Of a stretch of DNA of 64,000 nt, positions 44,052-53,589 are shown piece by piece. Made by a program: the position numbers and the translations under genes. The DNA comes from Rhodocyclales bacterium. GTDB taxonomy: Bacteria > Pseudomonadota > Gammaproteobacteria > Burkholderiales > Rhodocyclaceae. Position 1 is the first letter of the stretch. Each line of letters opens with the position of its first letter. Below the pieces are notes generated by a model, which saw nothing but the letters and a program-made list of their open reading frames with translations, had not been told where the DNA came from and did no database searches. The stretch spans positions 80,185 to 144,184 of the forward strand of contig JAPLQX010000046.1 in NCBI GenBank assembly GCA_026399435.1, written 5' to 3'.

Positions 44052-44492
44052 ATGAAGAAAGCTTTCCTCGCCATCCCGCTCCTGCTGCCGCTGATCGCGG
44101 CTGCCAGCACGCTTTACAAGTGCACGGACAATTCCGGCGTGGTGCTCTACACCAACCAGAAGACCACCCAAAAAAGTTGCACGGTGCTCTCCTACCAGTC
44201 GCCGCCCCCTACTTCCACCGGCAGCGGGGCCAAGCAACGTCCTGCCGCAACGCCGACGCCGGGTGATTTCCCCCGTGTTTCGGGCAGCGAACAAAAAGCC
44301 CGCGATGGCGACCGCCGTGCGATTCTCGACAAGGAACTCGCCAACGAACTGCAGAACCTGGATAAAGCCAGGAAGGCGCTGTTTGATGCCGGCAGCCAGC
44401 CCCCGGAAAAACTTCAGCCCCTGCGCGATACCGCCGCGTTGCACGAGCGCAATGTCGAATCGCTGAAGAAAGAACTCGGCAACCTGCGCTGA
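44052..44492 (+). CDS. DUF4124 domain-containing protein
   Basis: Signal peptide; TLYKCTDNSGVVLYTNQKTTQKSCTVLSYQ. Confidence 0.8.
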   Translation: MKKAFLAIPLLLPLIAAASTLYKCTDNSGVVLYTNQKTTQKSCTVLSYQSPPPTSTGSGAKQRPAATPTPGDFPRVSGSEQKARDGDRRAILDKELANELQNLDKARKALFDAGSQPPEKLQPLRDTAALHERNVESLKKELGNLR

Positions 44493-44519
44493 TCCAGGGC
44501 TCGAATGAGATCCGGCGGC

Positions 44520-44535
44520 TGGTGCGCTTCTTGCA
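44520..44535 (+). promoter_or_regulatory. possible sigma-54 promoter upstream of glnL
   Basis: TGGTGCGCTTCTTGCA; GG-N10-GC spacing and perfect TTGCA, but very close to the likely ATG. Confidence 0.4.
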
Positions 44536-44548
44536 CAATGGTTTGGTA

Positions 44549-45625
44549 ATGAATGCGACCGAAAAGCCCAATGCCTTCAGCGGACTGGATCTGCTCTCCT
44601 CAGCCGTCGTGCTGGTCGATGCCAAGCTGATCATCCGCCACGTCAATCCGGCCGCGGAGAACCTGTTCGCCGTCAGTTCGCGACAGCTGCTCGGGCAGCC
44701 CCTGCAAAGGCTGGTGGGCGATCCGCCCGAACTCTCCGCTGCGCTCGACAATGCGCTGAAGAACAACTGGAGCTATACCGGCCACAACATCCGGATCAAA
44801 CTTGCGCAGGATGTGCAACTGCATGTGGATTGCACGGTGACGCCCGTGGAAAGCGGCAGCGCACGACTGCTGCTGGAAGTGCGCCCGATCGACCAGCAGC
44901 TGAAAGCGGCGCGCGAGGAACAGCTGGCCCAGCAGCAGCAGGCCAACCGCGAACTGGTGCGCAACCTGGCGCACGAAATCAAGAACCCGCTCGGCGGCAT
45001 TCGCGGCTCGGCGCAACTGCTGGAACGCGAACTGGCCAGCGACGCGCTCAAGGAATACACCCGGGTCATCATCGACGAGGCCGACCGGTTGCAGGACCTG
45101 ATGCAGCGCCTGCTCTCTTCGCATCGCGTGATGCAGCCGGCGCAGGTGAACATCCACGAGATTCTCGAACGGGTGCGGCGCCTGATCCACGCCGAATACC
45201 ACGACGTCTCGGTGCGCCGCGATTACGACACTTCGCTGCCCGACATCACCGGCGACCGCGAACAATTGATCCAGGCCATTCTCAATATTTCCCGCAACGC
45301 CGCACAGGCGATGCAAGGCAAGGGCGAAATCATTTTCCGCACCCGGGCGGCGCGACAGGTCACCCTGGCCAAGAAGCACCACGCACTGGCACTGGAATTG
45401 CAAGTGATAGACAACGGCCCGGGCATAGCGGAAGACATCCGCGACAAGATCTTCTATCCGCTGGTCTCGGGCCGTGAAAACGGCAGTGGCCTGGGTCTCA
45501 CCATCGCCCAGAGCTTTGTCCAGCAACACGGCGGAACCATTGAAGTCACTTCGCGCCCCGGCCGCACCTGCTTTTCGCTGATGCTGCCGCTAACACGCAA
45601 GAACAGGAACAAGGAAGAATCATGA
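44549..45625 (+). CDS. glnL: nitrogen regulation sensor histidine kinase NtrB
   Basis: PAS domain; LVRNLAHEIKNPLGGIRGSAQLLEREL; GSGLGLTIAQSFVQQHGG. ORF extends to a GTG at 44522. Confidence 0.95.
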   Translation: MNATEKPNAFSGLDLLSSAVVLVDAKLIIRHVNPAAENLFAVSSRQLLGQPLQRLVGDPPELSAALDNALKNNWSYTGHNIRIKLAQDVQLHVDCTVTPVESGSARLLLEVRPIDQQLKAAREEQLAQQQQANRELVRNLAHEIKNPLGGIRGSAQLLERELASDALKEYTRVIIDEADRLQDLMQRLLSSHRVMQPAQVNIHEILERVRRLIHAEYHDVSVRRDYDTSLPDITGDREQLIQAILNISRNAAQAMQGKGEIIFRTRAARQVTLAKKHHALALELQVIDNGPGIAEDIRDKIFYPLVSGRENGSGLGLTIAQSFVQQHGGTIEVTSRPGRTCFSLMLPLTRKNRNKEES

Positions 45626-47046
45626 ACCCCGTCTGGATCATCGACGACGACCGCTCCATCCGCTGGGTGCTGGAAAAAGCCCTCGGCCGCGAAAACATCC
45701 CGGCCAAGTGCTTCGGCTCCGCGGACGAAGCACTGACGGCCATGGCCAACGGCGAGCGGCCGGAGGTTCTGATCTCCGACATTCGCATGCCGGGCAGCAG
45801 CGGACTCGACCTTCTGCGCCACGTAAAGACACAGTACCCCGGACTGCCGGTGATCATCATGACCGCGTATTCCGACCTGGATTCCGCCGTCGCGGCGTTC
45901 CAGGGCGGCGCATTCGAATATCTGCCCAAGCCTTTCGATGTCGATCAGGCCGTGGACCTGGTGCGCCGGGCGATCGCCCAAGCCTCACACCAGAATGGTG
46001 CGCCGATGGAAACCAGCGTTGTCCCCGAGATCCTGGGGCAGGGCGTCGCCCTGCAGGAGGTCTTCCGCGCCATCGGCCGGCTGTCGCAGTCCCATGCGAC
46101 GGTGCTGATCAACGGCGAATCCGGCACCGGCAAGGAACTCGTGGCGCGCGCCCTGCACCGTCACAGCCCGCGCCGGGACGCGCCCTTCATCGCCATCAAC
46201 ACGGCGGCCATTCCGCGCGATCTGCTCGAATCCGAACTCTTCGGCCACGAAAAGGGTGCCTTCACCGGGGCCAGCGCGCTGCGTCGCGGGCGCTTCGAGC
46301 AGGCCGACAACGGCACGCTGTTCCTCGACGAAATCGGCGACATGCCGGCCGAACTGCAAACCCGGCTGTTGCGCGTGCTGTCCGACGGCAACTTCTACCG
46401 CGTCGGCGGCCACCAGCCGGTGAAGGCCAACGTGCGCGTGATCGCCGCCACCCATCAGGATCTGGAAGACCGGGTCAAGGCCGGCCTGTTCCGCGAAGAC
46501 CTGTTCCACCGCCTCAACGTCATCCGCCTGCGCCTGCCGCCCCTGCGCGAACGGCGCGACGACATCCCGCTGCTGGCGAAGCACTTCCTGCAAAAGAGCG
46601 CCCAGGAACTCGGCGGCGAACCCAAGCGCCTGACCGACGCCGCACTCAAATTCCTGCAGGGACTGGAATTCCCCGGCAACGTGCGCCAGCTCGAAAACCT
46701 CTGCCACTGGCTGACCGTCATGGCCCCGGGGCAAAGCGTGGATATTGCCGATCTGCCATCCGAGTTGCGCGACGGATCGGACAGTGCGAGCCGGCGCGAT
46801 ATGCCCGCGGACTGGAACGACGCGCTGGCCACCGAGGCTGACCGGCTGATCAGCGCCGCGCCCGGGCACGTCTTCGAACAGCTCAACCGCGAGTTCGAAG
46901 CGACGCTGATCCGGCGCGCCCTGAACGCCACCGGCGGACGGCGCATCGATGCCGCACAACTGCTCGGCATCGGCCGCAACACCATCACGCGCAAGATTCA
47001 GGAACTCGGTCTGGACGACATCAAGGGCGATTCCGAGGCGACCTGA
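45622..47046 (+). CDS. glnG: nitrogen regulation response regulator NtrC
   Basis: [55 protein letters not shown]-terminal Fis-type HTH. Confidence 0.96.
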   Translation: MNPVWIIDDDRSIRWVLEKALGRENIPAKCFGSADEALTAMANGERPEVLISDIRMPGSSGLDLLRHVKTQYPGLPVIIMTAYSDLDSAVAAFQGGAFEYLPKPFDVDQAVDLVRRAIAQASHQNGAPMETSVVPEILGQGVALQEVFRAIGRLSQSHATVLINGESGTGKELVARALHRHSPRRDAPFIAINTAAIPRDLLESELFGHEKGAFTGASALRRGRFEQADNGTLFLDEIGDMPAELQTRLLRVLSDGNFYRVGGHQPVKANVRVIAATHQDLEDRVKAGLFREDLFHRLNVIRLRLPPLRERRDDIPLLAKHFLQKSAQELGGEPKRLTDAALKFLQGLEFPGNVRQLENLCHWLTVMAPGQSVDIADLPSELRDGSDSASRRDMPADWNDALATEADRLISAAPGHVFEQLNREFEATLIRRALNATGGRRIDAAQLLGIGRNTITRKIQELGLDDIKGDSEAT

Positions 47047-47121
47047 AAGGTCCGCTTCAAGTATAGTCAGGCCGGCTGTTCCCCGAGCGCCGTCAGGCGC
47101 CCGTCGTCATAGGAAACCTGC

Positions 47122-47955
47122 ATGCCTGTCACCATCGCCGCCATTGCCGCCAAGCTCGGGGACGCCGCGCGCCGCTTCGACATCGATGTCCTCCCCACTT
47201 GCGATTCGACCAACGCGGTCCTGCTGAGCCGCGCCGAGGCCGGCGCGCCTTCCGGCACGGTGGTCATCGCCGAGGAGCAAACCGCGGGCCGCGGCCGGCG
47301 CGGCCGCACCTGGTTCGCCAGCCGCGGCGACAGCCTGACCTTTTCGCTGCTCTGGCGCTTCGCACCCGGCACCGCGCCGGCCGGGCTTTCACTCGCCGTC
47401 GGCGTCGCCGTGGCCAACGCATTACTGAGAGTTCCCGCAGGGACGCAGAGCGCTGGCGCTGGCTCGCCTTGCGTACCTGGAATGTCGCTTCGCGAGCAGG
47501 CAACGGCGCTGAAATGGCCCAACGACATCCTCAAGGGCGGCCGCAAGCTCGGCGGCATTCTGGTCGAACTGGTGCCCGGTGCGCCGCATGCTGCAGTCAT
47601 TGGCATCGGCATCAACCTGCGCCTCCCCGCCGGAATGCCGGAGGATGTGCGCGCCGCATCGGCCACCATTTGCGAGGCGGGCGGCGAGGTCGACGCCAAC
47701 GACTTGTATGCCGCCCTGCTCGGCGAATTGCTGACCACGCTCGAAGCTTTCGCCGCCGGGGGCTTCGCTGCGATTCGTCCGCAGTGGCTGGCGCACCATG
47801 CCTTCCAGGACACCCGCGTCAGCCTGTCGAGCGATTTCGGGCCGCCGCGTGCAGGCATCTGTCGCGGCGTCGACGTCGACGGCGCATTGCTGCTCGAAGT
47901 CAATGGCCGCGTCGAGCGGATTCTCACCGGCGAAGTCTCGCTGCGACCGGCCTGA
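47122..47955 (+). CDS. birA: biotin--[acetyl-CoA-carboxylase] ligase
   Basis: LPTCDSTNAVLLSRAEAGAPSGTVVIAEEQTAGRGRRGRTWFASRGDSLTFSLLW; ALKWPNDILKGGRKLGGILVELV; interrupted in frame by the dispersed repeat. Confidence 0.94.
   Translation: MPVTIAAIAAKLGDAARRFDIDVLPTCDSTNAVLLSRAEAGAPSGTVVIAEEQTAGRGRRGRTWFASRGDSLTFSLLWRFAPGTAPAGLSLAVGVAVANALLRVPAGTQSAGAGSPCVPGMSLREQATALKWPNDILKGGRKLGGILVELVPGAPHAAVIGIGINLRLPAGMPEDVRAASATICEAGGEVDANDLYAALLGELLTTLEAFAAGGFAAIRPQWLAHHAFQDTRVSLSSDFGPPRAGICRGVDVDGALLLEVNGRVERILTGEVSLRPA
47431..47508 (+). repeat. long copy F of the dispersed in-frame repeat inside birA (VPAGTQSAGAGSPCVPGMSLREQATA)
   Basis: gttcccgcagggacgcagagcgctggcgctggctcgccttgcgtacctggaatgtcgcttcgcgagcaggcaacggcg; pairs with the copy at 6458. 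Confidence 0.85.
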
Positions 47956-47958
47956 ATC

Positions 47959-48672
47959 GTGGACATGATTCTCTGCCTCGACGCCGGCAACACGCGTCTC
48001 AAGTACGGCCTCTTCGACGGCCGCAGTTGGAGCAAGCAGGGCGCGCTGGACCATAAGGCCTTGGACGATCTGCTCGCCAAATTGCCGGAGAAACCGGCAC
48101 GCATCGTCGCCTGCAACGTGGCGGGTGAAGCGACAGGCAATCGCATCGAAGCGCTGGCCGCACAATCCGGCCTCCCGCTCGATTGGCTCACGAGCTCCTT
48201 CGCCGCCTGCGGCGTAAGCAACGGCTACGACAATCCGCGCCAACTCGGCGCCGACCGCTGGGCCGCGTTGATCGGTGCGCGTGCGCTGCACGAAGGGCCG
48301 TGCGCGGTGGTCATGGCCGGCACCGCGACGACCATCGATGCACTCGATGGCAAAGGCCTGTTTCGCGGCGGCCTGATCCTGCCGGGGCTAAGCCTGATGC
48401 GTGCCGCGCTGGCCCACAACACCGCCGGTCTGCCGCACGCCGCCGGCCATTATCGGCCCCACCCGACCAATACCGACGATGCCATCGTCAGCGGCGCGAT
48501 CCACGCCACGCTGGGCGCCATCGAACGCATGCAGCTCACGCTGGGCGACGCTGCAATGTGCCTGCTTTCGGGCGGAGCGGCGGCCGAGCTGGCACCGCAC
48601 ATGAACCTGCCGTGCCGCCTGATCGACAACCTGGTGCTGGAAGGTCTGGCGGTTTACAGCCAGGTTATTTGA
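47959..48672 (+). CDS. coaX: type III pantothenate kinase
   Basis: ILCLDAGNTRLKYGLFDG; GADRWAALIGAR; VMAGTATTIDALDGKGLFRGGLILPGLSLM. Confidence 0.94.
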   Translation: MDMILCLDAGNTRLKYGLFDGRSWSKQGALDHKALDDLLAKLPEKPARIVACNVAGEATGNRIEALAAQSGLPLDWLTSSFAACGVSNGYDNPRQLGADRWAALIGARALHEGPCAVVMAGTATTIDALDGKGLFRGGLILPGLSLMRAALAHNTAGLPHAAGHYRPHPTNTDDAIVSGAIHATLGAIERMQLTLGDAAMCLLSGGAAAELAPHMNLPCRLIDNLVLEGLAVYSQVI

Positions 48673-49828
48673 GAAGTTCCTGCGCGACGATCAGTTGTCG
48701 CACCTGCGTCGTGCCGGCGCCGATCTCGATCAATTTTCCGGCGCGGTAGAGGCAGTTCACCTCGGTCTCCCACATGAAGCCGTTGCCGCCGTGGATCTGC
48801 ACGGCGTGGTCGAGCACGATCTTCAGCATGTAGCCGGCATGCAGCACGGCGGCGGCCGAACGCTTGTGGATCTCGCCGCGCCCGGCATCATTGGCGGCGG
48901 CGACTTCCTTCAACACCTGGTAGGAAAACGCGCGGACCGATTCCAGCGCCGCGTACATGTCGGCCAGCATGCCCTGCACCAATTGGAAGCTGGCAATGGG
49001 CTGGCCGAACTGCACGCGCGTTCTGGCGTAGTCGAGCGACAGATCCAGCGCGCGCTGGGCCACGGCGATGACATGGCCGCTGAAGAAGATGCGCTCGATG
49101 TCGAGCCCGCTCATCACCACCTTGACGCCCCTGTCTTCGCCGCCAATCAGGTTTGCCGCCGGGACGCGACAATCGTCGAACAGCAGTTCGCCGGTCGGGC
49201 TGCCGCGCCAGCCCATTTTCTTCAGGCTTTGCGCGACCGAGAAACCCGGCATGCCCTTTTCCACGACGAAGGCCGAGATGCCGTGCTGGCCGCGCCCGGG
49301 CGTGGTCTTGGCATAGATCAGCAACATGTCGGCGACCGGGCCGTTGGTGATGAACATCTTGCGACCGTTCAGCACGTAATGATCGCCGTCGCGGCGTGCC
49401 GTGGTTTTCATCGAGCCCAGCGCATCCGAGCCGGCGCCCGGCTCGGTCAGGCCCAGGGCGCCGATGCCTGTAAGCATGCGCGGCAGGAAGCGCGCCTGCT
49501 GTTCGGCACTGGCATTCCTGACCAGGTTGTTCACGCAGAGGTTTTCGCTGGCGCCCCAGCTCGCGCCGAGCATGTTGTTCCAGTAGGACAGCGCTTCGCC
49601 GATGAAGAACTGCGAGACCAGATCGAGGCCAGGCCCGCCGAGCGACTCGGGCACGGTGGTGCCGAGCAGGCCGACTTCGCCCATCTTTCGATACTCGTCC
49701 TCGGGAAACCAGTCCTCGTCGTCCATGCGCCGCAGCAGCGGGTGATGCCGCTGCTGCGCATAGCGCCAGGCCATGTCGTAGATTTGCTGGTGTTGTTCCT
49801 CGAAACCATAATTGCGCAGATCGATCAT
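48665..49828 (-). CDS. acyl-CoA dehydrogenase (isovaleryl-CoA dehydrogenase-like)
   Basis: 387 aa; LGLTEPGAGSDALGSMKTTARRDGDHYVLNGRKMFITNGPVADM; QIHGGNGFMWETEVNCLYRAGKLIEIGAGTTQVRQLIVAQELL. Confidence 0.93.
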   Translation of the reverse strand: MIDLRNYGFEEQHQQIYDMAWRYAQQRHHPLLRRMDDEDWFPEDEYRKMGEVGLLGTTVPESLGGPGLDLVSQFFIGEALSYWNNMLGASWGASENLCVNNLVRNASAEQQARFLPRMLTGIGALGLTEPGAGSDALGSMKTTARRDGDHYVLNGRKMFITNGPVADMLLIYAKTTPGRGQHGISAFVVEKGMPGFSVAQSLKKMGWRGSPTGELLFDDCRVPAANLIGGEDRGVKVVMSGLDIERIFFSGHVIAVAQRALDLSLDYARTRVQFGQPIASFQLVQGMLADMYAALESVRAFSYQVLKEVAAANDAGRGEIHKRSAAAVLHAGYMLKIVLDHAVQIHGGNGFMWETEVNCLYRAGKLIEIGAGTTQVRQLIVAQELLK

Positions 49829-49931
49829 GAACTTTTCCTTTGCCGAGGAATCAGTCTAGCCGATCAAGCCAGCCACTTGATCGCACCGCACGCATGCCCG
49901 ACAATGCATGATCGTCCGGAGGAGACGTTCC

Positions 49932-50336
49932 ATGCCTACCCACTTTCTCGCCACGCTGCCGAACTTTCTCGCCTACCTCGGCACCGCCATCGTACTGCTG
50001 GTCGCCTTCATCGCGATCTACCTCTACGTCACGCCCTACGAGGAGATCGCGCTGATCCGCGCCAACAACACGGCGGCAGCGATTTCGCTGTCCGGCGCCA
50101 TACTCGGCTTTGCCATGCCCATCGCCAACGTCATCGCCCACAGCGACACGCTGCTCGATCTCGTGGTGTGGGGCGTCATCGCCGGCGTCGTGCAGCTGCT
50201 GGCCTGGAGCCTGGCGCGCGTCGCGCTGCCGCAACTCCAGGAAGACATCACCGCGGGACGCGTGGCGCCCGCCACACTGGTGGCGGCCCTTTCGCTTACC
50301 GTCGGGCTGATCAACGCGGCCTGCATGGCCTATTAA
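49932..50336 (+). CDS. DUF350 domain membrane protein
   Basis: LAYLGTAIVLLVAFIAIYLYVTPYEEIALIRANNTAAAISLSGAILGFAMPIANVIAHS; multiple TM segments. Confidence 0.88.
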   Translation: MPTHFLATLPNFLAYLGTAIVLLVAFIAIYLYVTPYEEIALIRANNTAAAISLSGAILGFAMPIANVIAHSDTLLDLVVWGVIAGVVQLLAWSLARVALPQLQEDITAGRVAPATLVAALSLTVGLINAACMAY

Positions 50337-50355
50337 TTTCACCAAGGAGACGCTC

Positions 50356-51390
50356 ATGGCACTCATGGATTTCATCAAGAAACAGTTCATCGACATCATC
50401 CAATGGACCGAGGACGATGGCGACATGATGGCCTGGCGCTTCCCCATGGCCGAGCTCGAGATCCAGAACGGCGCCAGCCTGACGGTGCGCGAATCGCAGA
50501 TGGCGGTGTTCGTCAATGAGGGCCAGATCGCCGACGTCTTCGGCCCCGGCATGTACAAGCTCACCACGCAGACGCTGCCGGTGCTGACCTACCTGAAGAA
50601 CTGGGACAAGCTGTTCGAGTCGCCCTTCAAGTCCGACGTTTACTTTTTTTCCACGCGCCAGAAGCTCGACCGCAAGTGGGGCACGCCGAATCCCGTCACC
50701 ATCCGCGACAAGGATTTCGGCATGGTGCGGCTGCGTGCCTTCGGCATCTACGCCTTCCACCTGAGCGACCCGAAGGCCTTCCACACCACGATTTCCGGCA
50801 CCCTGGAAAGCTATACCTCGGAGCAGCTCGAAGGCCAGTTGCGCAATACCATCGTCGGCCACATCTCGGACATCTTCGGCGAATCCGGCGTGCCCTTCAT
50901 CGACATGGCCGGCAACCAGGAGGAATTCGGCCGCGCGCTGAAAGCCAAGCTCGACCCGATGTTCCAAGCTTACGGCCTGGTGCTCGACAGCCTCAACGTG
51001 CAGAACATTTCGCTGCCCGAGGAACTGCAGGCCATGCTCGACAAGCGCATCGGCGTGAACATGATGGGCGGCATGCAGGCCTACACGCAATTCCAGACCG
51101 CCGAGGCGATCCCGCTGGCGGCGAAGAACGAGGGCGGCCTCGCCGGGCTGGGCGCCGGCGTCGGCGTCGGCTTCGGCGTCGGCCAGCAGGTGGCCGCATC
51201 GATGGCGCAGGCGCTGAACCCTCCGGCGGCAGGGCCGGCCGCCGTGGCGCCAGCGCCGACTGCTGCACCAGTGTCGGCCGACGAAATCGTCGCCACCATA
51301 GAAAAGCTGCACGGCCTGGTGGGCAAGGGCATGCTCTCGCAAGCCGAATTCGATGCAAAGAAAGCCGAACTGCTGAAGAAGCTTGGGTAG
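50356..51390 (+). CDS. SPFH/virion-core-like (YdjI/flotillin-like) protein with C-terminal SHOCT domain
   Basis: MALMDFIKKQFIDIIQWTEDDGDMMAWRFPMAELEIQNGASLTVRESQMAVFVNEGQIADVFGPGMYKLTTQTLPVL; C-terminal IEKLHGLVGKGMLSQAEFDAKKAELLKKL. Confidence 0.92.
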   Translation: MALMDFIKKQFIDIIQWTEDDGDMMAWRFPMAELEIQNGASLTVRESQMAVFVNEGQIADVFGPGMYKLTTQTLPVLTYLKNWDKLFESPFKSDVYFFSTRQKLDRKWGTPNPVTIRDKDFGMVRLRAFGIYAFHLSDPKAFHTTISGTLESYTSEQLEGQLRNTIVGHISDIFGESGVPFIDMAGNQEEFGRALKAKLDPMFQAYGLVLDSLNVQNISLPEELQAMLDKRIGVNMMGGMQAYTQFQTAEAIPLAAKNEGGLAGLGAGVGVGFGVGQQVAASMAQALNPPAAGPAAVAPAPTAAPVSADEIVATIEKLHGLVGKGMLSQAEFDAKKAELLKKLG

Positions 51391-51402
51391 AACCATTAGC
51401 CG

Positions 51403-51452
51403 CAGAGTTCACAGAGTAAAACCCTCTGGTTTGCCTTTCTCTGTGAACTCTG
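51403..51452. repeat. perfect 14-bp-arm inverted repeat CAGAGTTCACAGAG ... CTCTGTGAACTCTG
   Basis: Read directly between the SPFH and DUF4178 genes. Confidence 0.8.
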
Positions 51453-51483
51453 TGTCCTCTGTGGCAAAAAAGGTTTTCTTCTG

Positions 51484-53436
51484 ATGCCCTTCAGCGCTAA
51501 CTGCCCCGCCTGCGGTGCACCGGTCGTCTTCAAGTCGTCGGCATCGTTTCACGGCGTCTGCGAGTTCTGCCGCAGCACGCTGGTGCGCCATGGCGGCAAT
51601 CTGGAAAACCTCGGCCGCATGGCCGACCTCATCGAGGACGCCTCGCCGATCCGGCTCGGCACCGAAGGCCAGTATCGCGGCGTGCATTTCGCGGTGATCG
51701 GGCGCATCCAGTTGCGCTACGACGCCGGCGTCTGGAACGAGTGGCACCTGCTGTTCGACGACCAGCGCGGCGGCTGGCTTTCCGATGCCAGTGGCGAATA
51801 CCTGATCAGCTTCCTCACGCCCCCGGGGGCGACGCTACCCGGGTTCGCCACGCTGATGCCGAACGACGAACTCAAGCTGGCCGACAGGGATTTCGTCGTC
51901 ACCGACATCGAGGAAGCCATGTGCATTGCGGGCGAAGGCGAGCTGCCCTTCGCCTTCGGCGCCGGCTATCCGGCGCAGCTGGCCGACTTGCGCACCACGG
52001 ACGAAGCCGAGGCCGCCTTCGCCAGTATCGATTATTCGGAAACGCCGCCGCTGTTCTTCGTCGGCGAATCGCTGCCGTTTGCAGCGTTCAGGTTCGCCAA
52101 CCTGCGCGGCGATCAGGCGGCGGCAAAACCGGCCGGCGTGGTCAAGGCGCTGCAATGCCCCGCTTGCGGCGGCGCCATTACTCTGCACGACAAGGCGGTG
52201 CAGAGCGTGGCCTGTCCGTCCTGCCTCAGCGTGCTCGATGCCGCCGACGAAAGCCTGCGCATCCTGCAAAAAGCCGCCGCCGCGACGCGCATCGAGCCCT
52301 CGATTCCTCTCGGCAGCACGGGGCGCTTTGCCGGCAAAGACTGGACCGTCATCGGCTTTCAACAGCGTGTCATCACGGCGGAGGGCATCGAGTATCCGTG
52401 GCAGGAATTCCTGCTGCACCACCCGGAGGAGGGTTTCCGCTGGCTGGTCGAGTCCGATGGCCACTGGAACTGGGTCAGCCCGATCACCAAGCCGCCGCGC
52501 TACAGCGTCGGCCTGCCCGCCGCGATCCACAACGGCGAAATTTATCGGCGCTTCTCGGCGGGCTCGGCCGTGACCCGCTACGTCATCGGCGAATTCACCT
52601 GGAAGGTCAGCGTCGGCGAAACTTGGGAGACGATCGACTTCATCGCCCCGCCGAAGATGCTGAGTCGCGAGTCCAGCCAGAATGAAACCACCTGGTCACT
52701 CGGCGAGTACCTGCCGGCGGAGGAACTGGCCGCCGCCTTCAAGCTGAAAACCCCGCTGCCCGCACCCGCAGGCATCGGCATGAACCAGCCGAATCCGAGG
52801 GCAGAAAGTCATCGCCGAGTCTGCAGCAATTTCTGGAAATTTGCGACCCTCGCCGTTGTCGCGCAGGCGCTCTGGTACTTCATCCTCGGCGGCAGCACGC
52901 TGCTCGACCAGCGTCTGGTGTTCTCGCCCGGCAACGACGAACCCATTGCGACACAGAGTTTTCAACTCGAAAAAGACACCCGCAACCTGGTGCTGCGCCA
53001 CGATACCGATCTCGACAACAACTGGCTTGGCCTCGGCCTGACGCTGATCGAAAAGAAGAGCGGCCGCGCCTGGGTCACGCAAAGCGACGTCGCCTACTGG
53101 CACGGTTCGGATGGAGGCGAAAGCTGGAGCGAAGGCGACCGCTCACGCGAGCTGGTGTTCCGCGACCTGCCGGCCGGCACCTATTACTTCGTCATCGACC
53201 CGGAGATTTCTGCGGAGAAGCCCGTGGCAGTGGCCGACCGCGTCAAGGTCATCCGCGACCAGGCGGCCTGGAGCAACTTCTTCTTCCTGCTGATCTTTCT
53301 CGTCGCACTGCCGCTGTTCAGCCGCTACCGCATGGCGGCCTTCGAGGCTGAGCGCTGGAAGAATGCGGATTTCCTCTCCAGCGGCGGCGACTTCGGCTCC
53401 GGCGAGAGCGACAGCGATTCCGGAGGAGACGACTGA
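51484..53436 (+). CDS. DUF4178 domain-containing protein (two zinc-ribbon/DUF4178 modules)
   Basis: CPACGAPVVFKSSASFHGVCEFCRSTLV and CPACGGAITLHDKAVQSVACPSCLSVLD; TM segments near the C-terminus. Confidence 0.88.
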   Translation: MPFSANCPACGAPVVFKSSASFHGVCEFCRSTLVRHGGNLENLGRMADLIEDASPIRLGTEGQYRGVHFAVIGRIQLRYDAGVWNEWHLLFDDQRGGWLSDASGEYLISFLTPPGATLPGFATLMPNDELKLADRDFVVTDIEEAMCIAGEGELPFAFGAGYPAQLADLRTTDEAEAAFASIDYSETPPLFFVGESLPFAAFRFANLRGDQAAAKPAGVVKALQCPACGGAITLHDKAVQSVACPSCLSVLDAADESLRILQKAAAATRIEPSIPLGSTGRFAGKDWTVIGFQQRVITAEGIEYPWQEFLLHHPEEGFRWLVESDGHWNWVSPITKPPRYSVGLPAAIHNGEIYRRFSAGSAVTRYVIGEFTWKVSVGETWETIDFIAPPKMLSRESSQNETTWSLGEYLPAEELAAAFKLKTPLPAPAGIGMNQPNPRAESHRRVCSNFWKFATLAVVAQALWYFILGGSTLLDQRLVFSPGNDEPIATQSFQLEKDTRNLVLRHDTDLDNNWLGLGLTLIEKKSGRAWVTQSDVAYWHGSDGGESWSEGDRSRELVFRDLPAGTYYFVIDPEISAEKPVAVADRVKVIRDQAAWSNFFFLLIFLVALPLFSRYRMAAFEAERWKNADFLSSGGDFGSGESDSDSGGDD

Positions 53437-53579
53437 TGCCGCGCGCCGCAATGATCCTCAGCCTGGCCGCTTTCGCGCTGTTCAACTACGGGCAGTACTT
53501 GGGCTGGAGCATGTTCTCCGACGACGCCCAGGCCCAGCCGGTACGCTCCGCCAACGCGGCGCGGGTGTTTCACAAATAA
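53436..53579 (+). CDS. small membrane protein (47 aa)
   Basis: TGATG-coupled start; MPRAAMILSLAAFALFNYGQYLGWSMFSDDAQAQPVRSANAARVFHK; one TM segment. Confidence 0.6.
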   Translation: MPRAAMILSLAAFALFNYGQYLGWSMFSDDAQAQPVRSANAARVFHK

Positions 53580-53589
53580 TGACGCGCTG

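Noticed and set aside
47067-48221. 384-aa minus ORF antisense to birA/coaX
   Set aside because: Ser/Arg/Pro-rich antisense translation opposite well-supported genes.
51240-51275. gtggcgccagcgccgactgctgcaccag in the SPFH gene as another repeat copy
   Set aside because: Similar to the repeat core, but it falls in an Ala/Pro-rich linker preceding the SHOCT domain and is read in the opposite orientation; plausibly convergent low complexity.
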